NCBI GenBank assembly: GCA_027062325.1 | Contig: JAMOTN010000081.1 | Span: forward strand, 1-52,992 | From: a bacterium | GTDB lineage: Bacteria; JAMOTN01 | Direction: 5' to 3' | Length of the DNA: 52,992 nt | Shown here: piece after piece, positions 16,880 through 24,038 of the stretch | Position numbering within the stretch: position 1 is the stretch's first letter | How the letters are laid out: each line of letters opens with the position of its first letter | Program-made: the position numbers and the translations under genes | Notes under the pieces: generated by a model | Told to the model about the DNA's origin: nothing | The model's input: the letters and a program-made list of their open reading frames with translations, nothing else | Database searches by the model: none

Positions 16880-18628
16880 TTAAATATCTGGCACTATGTA
16901 GTTTGTCCTGTAGAATTTGTAGGTTACAATACCCGGTCCTGATAAATTGCTTCCATCCGCTTGAAGCTCCCACCAACCAACTTTTTCTAATTTTTCTGTT
17001 CCCATATAGAGGTTTAGACTATTTATTAGACCTGTGGTTGTTTGACCAATTTTGCAGGTGTAGTGCTGCTGTGGCGAGATTACTAAACCATCTCCTGAAT
17101 ATGTGGCAGTCAAAGCAGGTGGAGTTGCAGAGGCAGTTGAAAAGATCCAGTAATCTGTCAGTACTGGGTGTGGCATAACACTTACTATTGGTCCGGTATT
17201 TCCAATTGAATACGAAAATCTAGATGATTCGTATGGCCCTGCATAGTATACTATCATAACGGCATATAACCAGTTGGAGCCCAATTGAGATGCAGATAGG
17301 TATATTGTTCCAGAGTCTGTATGCTTTCTTACTACTTGAATTTCTCCTTGAGGAGTTAGTCCAGCGAGTTCAACGTACCATAAACCTCCCTCTTTGGCTT
17401 CGAACATTATGTTTTTATTACCAGATTCTGCAGGTTCAAGTAGAATGAATATTGCTCCATCCTTCTCAGTTGCATAAGTATAAGGGTTTGTTGGATAATG
17501 AGAGTGTATGTAGCTGACCTTGGGTTGCTTATGGAGGGTGAAGGATTTGAAGCGGTATGGATCGTATTTCATTATAGAATCAAAATACAAAGCGACATAC
17601 ATATCCCCAAGTAGATCTTGCCATTCGGGTCTAAAACCAGTTTTTAACTCAATAGAGTGCAGAAGGCTTTCAATTCCGTTTTTTTGATCTGCAACTAGTA
17701 GCCTCACAAAGTTCTGCTTTTCAAGATCGGTGTCCCCACCGTATCTATCTATAGCATAGGAAAGTAAACAGAATGCAGCTCCGTAGTCTGCAAGTCTTTC
17801 TTTCCAGATAGTGACTGATGTATTGGGGTTGTCGAGGTAACTATCAACATGAGAAAAGTGGTATCCAAATCCATTTACTACTTCTGCCCAGTCAGAAAGA
17901 GACTCATTTAACCAATCCTCCTCATCAGGATCGTGATTCCAATGGATCATGTGTTGGAATTCGTGTGCAAGTGTCGCGAGCTGTTCTTCTCCTCCAACAA
18001 CTGTGGGATAAACATCCATGTAAAACATCTCTTTTTCGTTACTATGCCCATTGTAAGGAGGAGCTGAGGCTACGGCTTCTGGAAGTTCATTGTAAAATGA
18101 GAAATATCCTATGTAGTATTCTCCTGTTTGTTCGTACCAGTCTTTAATGTCAAGTAACAGAATAAAAATTCTAGGATCTCCATCTATTCCCGGATTTGGT
18201 TCGTTTCCAAACCAAGCTGTATCTGTAGGATATATGTCGTTGTCAAACTTTGAACCTAATAGCTCTGCCTCAGTAGTAGTTACAAGATAAGCATCTCTCT
18301 CTGCTATAAAAACATAACAGTGAGTTCCAACGTATGCACAGCGTGCGGGGAGCAACTCATAAGATAAAGTTTGGAAGTTGTAGCTCCAAAAGTTTTCAAC
18401 ATCTCCCACGTTATAACTTCTTGACGCCGGATAAGTTGCTCTAGTTGGGAGACGAGTTTGGAGGGAGTTTTGCTCTTTTAGAGCTTGCCAAACTTTGACA
18501 AAGTCTTCTTTGGATACCATATCTTTAAAAAAGAATGTGGCACTTTTTCCGGCAGAGTAGGTGTATGAGAATATACTGAACACTACTGTGATTATCACTG
18601 AAAAAATACGACTCCTTGAAAAATTCAA
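16880..18628 (-). CDS. secreted zinc metalloprotease, M30 (hyicolysin-like) family
   Basis: This exported peptidase has about 582 residues. It has an N-terminal signal peptide, then a catalytic domain with HEFQH at residues 222-226 and a following DEEDWLNESLSDWAE segment that supplies the Glu, as in M30-type gluzincins. The C-terminal third is beta-rich and has no recognised name. The tracked GTG at 18637 sits directly on the GAGGAG, while TTG 18628 is eight bases behind it and is preferred. It follows flgG by about 40 bases on the same strand, so it may share that transcript. Confidence 0.82.
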   Translation of the reverse strand: MNFSRSRIFSVIITVVFSIFSYTYSAGKSATFFFKDMVSKEDFVKVWQALKEQNSLQTRLPTRATYPASRSYNVGDVENFWSYNFQTLSYELLPARCAYVGTHCYVFIAERDAYLVTTTEAELLGSKFDNDIYPTDTAWFGNEPNPGIDGDPRIFILLLDIKDWYEQTGEYYIGYFSFYNELPEAVASAPPYNGHSNEKEMFYMDVYPTVVGGEEQLATLAHEFQHMIHWNHDPDEEDWLNESLSDWAEVVNGFGYHFSHVDSYLDNPNTSVTIWKERLADYGAAFCLLSYAIDRYGGDTDLEKQNFVRLLVADQKNGIESLLHSIELKTGFRPEWQDLLGDMYVALYFDSIMKYDPYRFKSFTLHKQPKVSYIHSHYPTNPYTYATEKDGAIFILLEPAESGNKNIMFEAKEGGLWYVELAGLTPQGEIQVVRKHTDSGTIYLSASQLGSNWLYAVMIVYYAGPYESSRFSYSIGNTGPIVSVMPHPVLTDYWIFSTASATPPALTATYSGDGLVISPQQHYTCKIGQTTTGLINSLNLYMGTEKLEKVGWWELQADGSNLSGPGIVTYKFYRTNYIVPDI

Positions 18629-18670
18629 ACTCCCCACTCCTCGTTATTTAGGTTTTTTATATTTTTAGCT

Positions 18671-19456
18671 TTATCGTCTTAGCGCGGCTACTGTTCCCAT
18701 CATTTGATCAGCAGCTTGTATGACTTTTGAGTTCATTTCATAGGCACGTTGGGCCATAATCATCTGTACCATCTCTTCGACGGCGTTTACATTACTCATT
18801 TCAAGGTATCCTTGTTCAAGTGAACCAGTTCCATTTGTTCCCGGAACGAAAGGACCTAGAGCTGGCCCACTAGCTGCTGTTTCCAAAAATAAGTTTTTTC
18901 CTATTGCTTTTAGACCAGCAGGATTCACAAAGCGTGTTATAGTTATTTGGCCGATTTCTTGTGGTTCATTGTTTGTTAGTACAGTGACGGTACCATCAAA
19001 ACCAATGGATATGCTCTCAGCTTCTGCTGGAATTGTTATAGGAGGTTGTACATAAAAACCATCTGCTGTTACAAGATTTCCATCGGCATCAATTTTAAAT
19101 GAACCGTCCCTTGTGTAAGCAATGGTTCCATCAGGAAGCATAACTTGAAAGAAACCGTCTCCTTCTATCGCTACATCAAGGGGATTTCCGGTTTGTCTCA
19201 AACTACCTGCTTTAAAATTTTTAACTATTGCTGATGGTTTAACTCCTAAACCCACTTGAATGCCTACCGGAAGACGCTGCCCGGCAGCTGCTGGGATACC
19301 TGCTTCTTCCATATTCTGATACATTAAGTCTTGGAACTCAACATTAGCCCTTTTAAATGCTGTAGTATTAACGTTTGCCAGGTTATGAGAAATGTTGTCT
19401 AGGTTTAACTCTTGGGCTTTCATTCCTGTTGCAGCTGTCCAAAGAGATCTAATCAT
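18671..19456 (-). CDS. flgG: flagellar distal rod protein FlgG
   Basis: FlgG forms the distal rod of the flagellar basal body. The whole 261-residue length and the family hallmarks are present: the N-terminal rod motif NLDNISHNLANVNTTAFKR, the central GDGFFQV block and the C-terminal SNVNAVEEMVQMIMAQRAYE. GGGGGTG precedes the ATG. No other flagellar gene is in the window, so this copy is detached from flgF, flgA or flgH. The next gene on the strand is a secreted protease. Confidence 0.96.
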   Translation of the reverse strand: MIRSLWTAATGMKAQELNLDNISHNLANVNTTAFKRANVEFQDLMYQNMEEAGIPAAAGQRLPVGIQVGLGVKPSAIVKNFKAGSLRQTGNPLDVAIEGDGFFQVMLPDGTIAYTRDGSFKIDADGNLVTADGFYVQPPITIPAEAESISIGFDGTVTVLTNNEPQEIGQITITRFVNPAGLKAIGKNLFLETAASGPALGPFVPGTNGTGSLEQGYLEMSNVNAVEEMVQMIMAQRAYEMNSKVIQAADQMMGTVAALRR

Positions 19457-19468
19457 AATAACACCCCC

Positions 19469-19494
19469 TTATCCCCTAAAAATCTTCGGCTTTA
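19469..19494 (-). promoter_or_regulatory. possible sigma-28-like promoter of flgG
   Basis: Upstream of flgG, TAAA and GGGGATAA are separated by 14 bases, close to the flagellar sigma-28 pattern TAAA-N15-GCCGATAA. The -10-like element ends only a dozen bases before the ATG, so the leader would be very short. One base of spacing and two of the -10 bases deviate. Confidence 0.3.
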
Positions 19495-19588
19495 AAAGAG
19501 TGAATTTTAAAGATTGTGAGATATTACTCCGATTAAATGAGAGAGGTGCGTGTATGCGATTTTAAGAAGTGATTTCAGGGGTGTTGGA

Positions 19589-20128
19589 ATGAAGGAATTT
19601 TTATATAAAGTTAAGATTATGCATGAGAACATGGAATTTATAGGAAAAATTGTGGTGTTTATAGCTTTACTTCTTGTGGCGGTTCCATTGATGGGATGTT
19701 TTGAGACAAGTTTTTCAGAGCCGGTAAGTACACTTTATGAAAGTGCAAATTTGGAAAGTTACGTTACTCCTGTTTTGAAGGTTACAGAGTACGATTTTTC
19801 ATGTACCCGATATGCTGTTGATGAACTTTTAGGAAAGGATATAGAGCACTGCCGCCTACACTTTAAGATAAAAGATTTATCCAATGCTGATGCTTACATG
19901 GTAAAGGTAACATTGGCTTTTTATAATGGTAATCAGTGTTTTGAAAAGAAATATTTCTTGGTGGATGAAATACTCAAGAGCCATGGATTGGAGGAAAAAC
20001 TGTTTGAGGAAGAGTTTGAAGTGGCTGGTTTTGACAGTGTTGATGTTGAGTTGAGCTGGTTGGATGAGAGCGGTGAGATTCATAAAAAGAATTTGAGTGA
20101 GATAGGTACGGAGGGATTAATATGGTAA
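19589..20128 (+). CDS. predicted lipoprotein of unknown function
   Basis: A basic stretch leads into a hydrophobic segment ending in the lipobox VPLMGC, so this is a lipoprotein. The mature domain of about 140 residues is beta-rich with a Cys (LKVTEYDFSCTRYA) and looks like a FxLyD/immunoglobulin-type fold, but no family is claimed. The tracked GTG 19550 is replaced by ATG 19589, behind AGGGGTGTTGGA. Starts further in are possible because the signal peptide needs only the last 25 residues before the Cys. It overlaps the next gene by seven bases. Confidence 0.6.
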   Translation: MKEFLYKVKIMHENMEFIGKIVVFIALLLVAVPLMGCFETSFSEPVSTLYESANLESYVTPVLKVTEYDFSCTRYAVDELLGKDIEHCRLHFKIKDLSNADAYMVKVTLAFYNGNQCFEKKYFLVDEILKSHGLEEKLFEEEFEVAGFDSVDVELSWLDESGEIHKKNLSEIGTEGLIW

Positions 20129-21216
20129 GGAGTAGTTTTGTATTTAGAGGCATATTTACTGTAGTTGTTTTATTTGTGAATTTTTATACCCTTTCGAATG
20201 CTTTATTGACCAAATTTTCTTCCATGCCTTCTGATATGAAAGTTAAGACGTTATTGATGCTGGTAAATGATTTAGACAAAGCTAATAAAAAAGAGTATGA
20301 GTTGAATATGAGAAAGTGGTTGCTTGTGTTGAATAGTATGAAATTGGATGGAAGGGAGGCAGAAGCTGCTGCAATTGCAAAGGCTCAACTTTATGAAAGG
20401 TTAGGACAGTTAGATCAGGCTATGGAAGCTTTGGAGGAGGCTCCATTGTGGATAGATGATGACTTATCTTACAGGATATTACTTCAAAAGTGCTACCTCG
20501 CTTCTAAAAGTGGTAAATCTGAAGCAGAGGTTAAAAAGTACATATATGATCTTCTAAATACTTATGCTCCACTTGAATATAAAAAAGAGGCAGTGCTGCT
20601 GCTTTCCCAGTTTGAACCTGAAAAGGCCTTGGAATTGGCACAGCGTTATGGTTTTTCACCTGAAGTTGAGGAAGATTTGAAACGAAAAATAAGCAAGATA
20701 ATGGAAGAGAGAGGGTATTTAGACAAGGCTGCTGAGCTTGTGGAGGACTTTGAACCGGATAGAGCTTATAGACTGTATATGACAGCAGGAGCTTTCGAAA
20801 AAGCTGAGAAACTTCTTGCACGCATTGATAGAGGAGCAAAGAGTTATGCTTATAAGTACGCAATGTACCGCTTGAAGCTTCAAAAAGGATTTCTTCGTAA
20901 AAGAAAGCTTTATAGAAAAACAGAAGTAAATCCATTTATTGCTAAATACAGTGGTAAATATGCTTTTGTTTACGATTACACAAAATACAATCAAGTGTTG
21001 AATGAAGTTGAGAGCTTGGGAATGCAGGCTTATGAAAAAGGATTGAATTACTGGGCAGATAAATTCTTCTTACTAAAGGCTCAGACCTTAGTAGAAATTT
21101 ACCCTTCAAGGTTGCAGGCTATATATTTTATTGAGAAAACATTTTCCAGTCTTGGGTCAAATGCTAAAAGAAGGTTGCCTTTGTTAAATTCTTATTACAA
21201 AGAGCTAACTCATTAG
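20122..21216 (+). CDS. exported TPR-like helical repeat protein
   Basis: The protein has 364 residues with an N-terminal signal peptide (about 1-28). The rest is alpha-helical repeats, with A-x-A-x-L-Y-E-R-L-G-Q-L-D-Q-A-like TPR units around residues 85-110 and 200-240. It probably acts as a periplasmic scaffold. ATG is preceded by GGAGGG inside the end of the upstream lipoprotein gene, so the two are a coupled pair. No catalytic motif is seen. It converges on a small membrane protein gene with 15 bases between stops. Confidence 0.65.
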   Translation: MVRSSFVFRGIFTVVVLFVNFYTLSNALLTKFSSMPSDMKVKTLLMLVNDLDKANKKEYELNMRKWLLVLNSMKLDGREAEAAAIAKAQLYERLGQLDQAMEALEEAPLWIDDDLSYRILLQKCYLASKSGKSEAEVKKYIYDLLNTYAPLEYKKEAVLLLSQFEPEKALELAQRYGFSPEVEEDLKRKISKIMEERGYLDKAAELVEDFEPDRAYRLYMTAGAFEKAEKLLARIDRGAKSYAYKYAMYRLKLQKGFLRKRKLYRKTEVNPFIAKYSGKYAFVYDYTKYNQVLNEVESLGMQAYEKGLNYWADKFFLLKAQTLVEIYPSRLQAIYFIEKTFSSLGSNAKRRLPLLNSYYKELTH

Positions 21217-21231
21217 CTCTGTTATCATTTT

Positions 21232-21399
21232 CTAGCCCAATAACTTGTTTGCAGTGTAAACTGCTGCTGCCAAACTTGTAATCATGGAGAATGTATACAT
21301 GAACATATGATTCCAGAATGTAATGTTAACAGCCCCCAATAATTTTCCAACAATAACGGAATAGACAAACGATAAAGTTCCGATAATCATTGTTCTCAT
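21232..21399 (-). CDS. 55-residue two-helix membrane protein (below ORF-track cutoff)
   Basis: This gene was not in the track. It reads MRTMIIGTLSFVYSVIV at the start and has two predicted membrane helices separated by a short N-F-W-N-H turn. The ATG has TAGGAGGGTTGATT directly upstream, and the TAG of yggU forms the first bases of that Shine-Dalgarno, so the gene is tightly coupled to yggU. No family is recognised. The good ribosome site, an uninterrupted frame and hydrophobic periodicity make it likely to be real. Confidence 0.65.
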   Translation of the reverse strand: MRTMIIGTLSFVYSVIVGKLLGAVNITFWNHMFMYTFSMITSLAAAVYTANKLLG

Positions 21400-21411
21400 G
21401 AATCAACCCTC

Positions 21412-21630
21412 CTATTCTTTTATTATAATAAGCTTCTTTCTAGAAGTGGCGCCACTTTTTATCTCAATATCACGCTTTTTAACATCAAAATACTTAGCCA
21501 GCACTTCAATTAATTCTTTGTTAGCTTTGCCATCAACAGGTGGGGATTTTAACCATACAATGAATTCATTTCCCTTTTTTTCAACTTTTTGAGTTTTTGA
21601 ATTTGGTTTTACATTAACGATTATTTTCAA
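21412..21630 (-). CDS. yggU: YggU/DUF167 family protein
   Basis: The gene encodes 72 residues of the DUF167 (YggU) fold: [13 protein letters not shown], then [22 protein letters not shown] and [10 protein letters not shown]. The biological role of the family is not settled. The 175-residue track ORF is wrong: its first 100 residues are the antisense of the two tRNA genes (the classic [13 protein letters not shown] artefact). The real start is TTG 21630, ten bases behind GAGGAGG. It forms a pair with the 55-residue membrane protein. Confidence 0.88.
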   Translation of the reverse strand: MKIIVNVKPNSKTQKVEKKGNEFIVWLKSPPVDGKANKELIEVLAKYFDVKKRDIEIKSGATSRKKLIIIKE

Positions 21631-21676
21631 CTCTAATTCGCCTCCTCTAAGTAAAATTTTACCATTTGAATTAGTC

Positions 21677-21705
21677 TTGACAAAGTTGAGTTTTGATTTT
21701 AAAAT
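21677..21705 (+). promoter_or_regulatory. promoter of the tRNA pair
   Basis: A perfect TTGACA and a TAAAAT are exactly 17 bases apart, about 25 bases before tRNA-Ile. This is one of the best sigma-70-type promoters in the window and is in the right place for a highly expressed stable RNA. Confidence 0.85.
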
Positions 21706-21729
21706 ACCAATTGCTAAGGGGGAATGGTT

Positions 21730-21806
21730 GGGCCTGTAGCTCAGTCGGTTAGAGCGTTCGCCTGATAAGCGAAAGGTCCCTGGTTCGACTCCAGGCAGGC
21801 CCACCA
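21730..21806 (+). tRNA. tRNA-Ile (anticodon GAT)
   Basis: A complete cloverleaf is visible: acceptor GGGCCTG/CAGGCCC, D-arm, anticodon stem TTCGC/GCGAA with loop CTGATAA (GAT), and TTCGACT T-loop. The discriminator is A, and the 3' CCA is encoded. Confidence 0.97.
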
Positions 21807-21846
21807 TAGGTTTCAGTATTAACTTGTGTATGGAGTTTTTTAGAGT

Positions 21847-21919
21847 GGGGCCGTAGCTCAGCTGGGAGAGCATCTGCCTTGCAAGCAGGAGGTCGTGGGT
21901 TCGAGTCCCACCGGCTCCA
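21847..21919 (+). tRNA. tRNA-Ala (anticodon TGC)
   Basis: A complete cloverleaf is visible: acceptor GGGGCCG/CGGCTCC with the G3:U70 pair that identifies alanine tRNA, loop CTTGCAA (TGC), and T-loop TTCGAGT. CCA is not encoded: the discriminator A is followed by CTTTTTC. It lies 40 bases after tRNA-Ile. Confidence 0.97.
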
Positions 21920-21952
21920 CTTTTTCTTTTTTGTTCCAAGAGAGGGAAATTT

Positions 21953-23425
21953 ATGAGGTTGGTGGTGCTTCTTTTTCTACTTCCTATTTTTTATCTCCTC
22001 TTTTTTATACTTTCTCCTCATAAGCTTAATTATATGGAAAGAAAGGATGGGGTTGTTTGGATTGATGATTCCCTAAGTGTGAGGAGTGTTTTTTCTCCTG
22101 AGGCTTTAAAAAAAGATTTAGAGGTAAAAGGTTATACAGTGAAGTTTTTTGAATTCCCGTGGCAAATTGATTATTCAAAAGCCTTGGCGGTTTTATCTGA
22201 TTTTATAGGAAGTGAGTGGAAAAATTACGAGCTGTACTCAGATAAGTTTTACCTATTGGATTTAAATGAAGACAAAAAGTATTTAAAGAAAATGGTCGGG
22301 AAAGTGTTGGATAACTCTTTTTCTAGTGGCGATGGTGGTTTTTTCTCAGTGGAATTTCCAAGAAGAGTTAGAGCGTTTCAAACTTTTGAAGTTGAGTTAA
22401 AGTTGAAAAATGCAAAAACTACTCCTGAACTTACTTTAAATTTTTACAAGAATGATTCGCCTGCTTTAAGAGTAGAATATTCATTGCTAAAAGAAAAATT
22501 GGCGATTGATAAGTATATTCTTCACTTGAATTTTAAAAAGGAAGGTTTGTGGAAGATAGAGGTTGGTTTGTGGCCCAAAGTCAAAGATCTTTTTACCTAT
22601 AATAATGCATTAGAATTGATTATTAGTTGTCATAAGAGGAACGATACTCTCTTGGTTGTGGAGCCTTCACCCCAAATAGCAAGGTTAGTTAGATTAGTAA
22701 GAAAATTTAGAAATTTTGATGTTGTATCTCCGTTTGAATTATCGGAGAATAGCCTGACTGGAAGAAAAGTTATTATTTGGTTGGGAAGTCTTGAGTTGCC
22801 AAGGTATAAGCAGATTTACGACGAAAAGGTTAAAAATTCTAGTGCCCTAGGAGTTTCTAACTTCCAAGTTTTAAATCTTACCAACCTTCGTGAAGATGAA
22901 GCTGTGTTTAGATTGATCAGAAATATAGACAAATTAAAAGGGGAAGCTTTGCGAACTGAATTTAAGGATGGAATTTTGTCATTAAGTTGTGGAACTGGAG
23001 AGATAACAATTGAAGAGATGCCGAATGATTACTTTGCTGGAAAAGATGTTGGTTATCCTATGGATGTGATAAAAAAGGTAAAGCTTGAGTCGAATTTTAA
23101 TTTTCGTGAGAAGAAACCTATCCTGCTAAGAGGGCCACTTTTGGATTATCATATTTTGCTTAAAAAATTGAGATTAAGTTTGCCGTTGTTGGTAATTTTT
23201 AAATCTGGTAGCTTGCTCCAAAAAAAAGTAGTACTTGGTTTTGAGCCACTCGATGAATTTGGAAAGCGTTACCTTGAGAAGCTTAAAATTTTTCGAATAG
23301 ATGAGTTTTCACCGGGAACAAAAATCGAGTGGTGGGGAGGTAGTTGGCGTTGGTATTACGCATTACCATTGGTATTTTATTTGTTGTTTTACTGGTATTA
23401 CAGGCTCAAACTTATTCAAAAATGA
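21953..23425 (+). CDS. membrane protein with VWA-like domain, BatA-type module
   Basis: The protein has 490 residues. It has an N-terminal membrane helix (1-22), a large extracytoplasmic part and a C-terminal helix (about 465-485). [10 protein letters not shown] is a D-x-S-x-S stretch like the MIDAS of von Willebrand A domains, and [13 protein letters not shown] resembles the later strand of BatA-like proteins. The rest of the MIDAS is not evident, so metal binding is uncertain. The following DUF4159 and DUF4175-like genes are the usual companions of BatA proteins. It begins 33 bases after tRNA-Ala and overlaps the next gene by 76 bases. Confidence 0.6.
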   Translation: MRLVVLLFLLPIFYLLFFILSPHKLNYMERKDGVVWIDDSLSVRSVFSPEALKKDLEVKGYTVKFFEFPWQIDYSKALAVLSDFIGSEWKNYELYSDKFYLLDLNEDKKYLKKMVGKVLDNSFSSGDGGFFSVEFPRRVRAFQTFEVELKLKNAKTTPELTLNFYKNDSPALRVEYSLLKEKLAIDKYILHLNFKKEGLWKIEVGLWPKVKDLFTYNNALELIISCHKRNDTLLVVEPSPQIARLVRLVRKFRNFDVVSPFELSENSLTGRKVIIWLGSLELPRYKQIYDEKVKNSSALGVSNFQVLNLTNLREDEAVFRLIRNIDKLKGEALRTEFKDGILSLSCGTGEITIEEMPNDYFAGKDVGYPMDVIKKVKLESNFNFREKKPILLRGPLLDYHILLKKLRLSLPLLVIFKSGSLLQKKVVLGFEPLDEFGKRYLEKLKIFRIDEFSPGTKIEWWGGSWRWYYALPLVFYLLFYWYYRLKLIQK

Positions 23426-24021
23426 TAAAAGATAGCCAAGCCTTTGTGGCTAGATTGAAGTACTCAGGTGGTGGAGACTGGTACAACGATGACGATGCGT
23501 GGACAAATTTAATTGAATATGTGAATGAGAAGCTTGGTGTGGAACTTTATCCAGTTGAGTCTGTAGTGGAGCCTCTTGATATGGATAAGCAGAATTACAG
23601 TATTATCTTTATTACAGGACACGGAGGATTTTTCTTATCAACTCAAGAGGCGTTGGCTCTGAGAAAATATGTAGAGAATGGGGGTAGTATATACATCGAT
23701 GATGATTATGGCTTGGATAGTTTTGCTAGGAAGGCTATAAAAAAAATGTTTCCAGATAAGAAACTTGAAAGGATTCCAGTAGATTCGAGAATATTTCATG
23801 GTTATTACAAATTTGACTATCTTCCGAAGATTCACAATCACTATCCTACTATGGAGGCTGAGATTTATGGCGTAAGGGTTGATGGAAGATGGGGAGTTAT
23901 TTATACCTTTAATACGAATATTTCTGATGGCTGGAGTAGAAATCACAATGATCCTCCTGAAGTGCGGGAAAAAGCTTTAAAGTTTGGAACTAATTTGCTT
24001 TTGTATCTTCTTACAGATTGA
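23350..24021 (+). CDS. DUF4159 domain protein, exported
   Basis: The protein has about 223 residues with an N-terminal signal segment, then the DUF4159 signature: F.ARLKYSGGGDWYNDD near the start, ITGHGGFFLS, and ENGGSIYIDDDYG. The domain is a GATase-like fold of unknown activity, common beside BatA/MoxR-type clusters. The tracked TTG is at 23344; TTG 23350 has better spacing from GGGGAGG. The signal peptide is encoded inside the upstream gene in another frame. Confidence 0.82.
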   Translation: MVLRITIGILFVVLLVLQAQTYSKMIKDSQAFVARLKYSGGGDWYNDDDAWTNLIEYVNEKLGVELYPVESVVEPLDMDKQNYSIIFITGHGGFFLSTQEALALRKYVENGGSIYIDDDYGLDSFARKAIKKMFPDKKLERIPVDSRIFHGYYKFDYLPKIHNHYPTMEAEIYGVRVDGRWGVIYTFNTNISDGWSRNHNDPPEVREKALKFGTNLLLYLLTD

Positions 24022-24038
24022 TGAGGTGAAATTATTTG

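Noticed and set aside
21631-21939. N-terminal 100 residues of the track ORF 21412-21939
   Set aside because: They are the antisense of two tRNA genes, with the well-known [13 protein letters not shown] artefact. The real DUF167 gene starts at TTG 21630.
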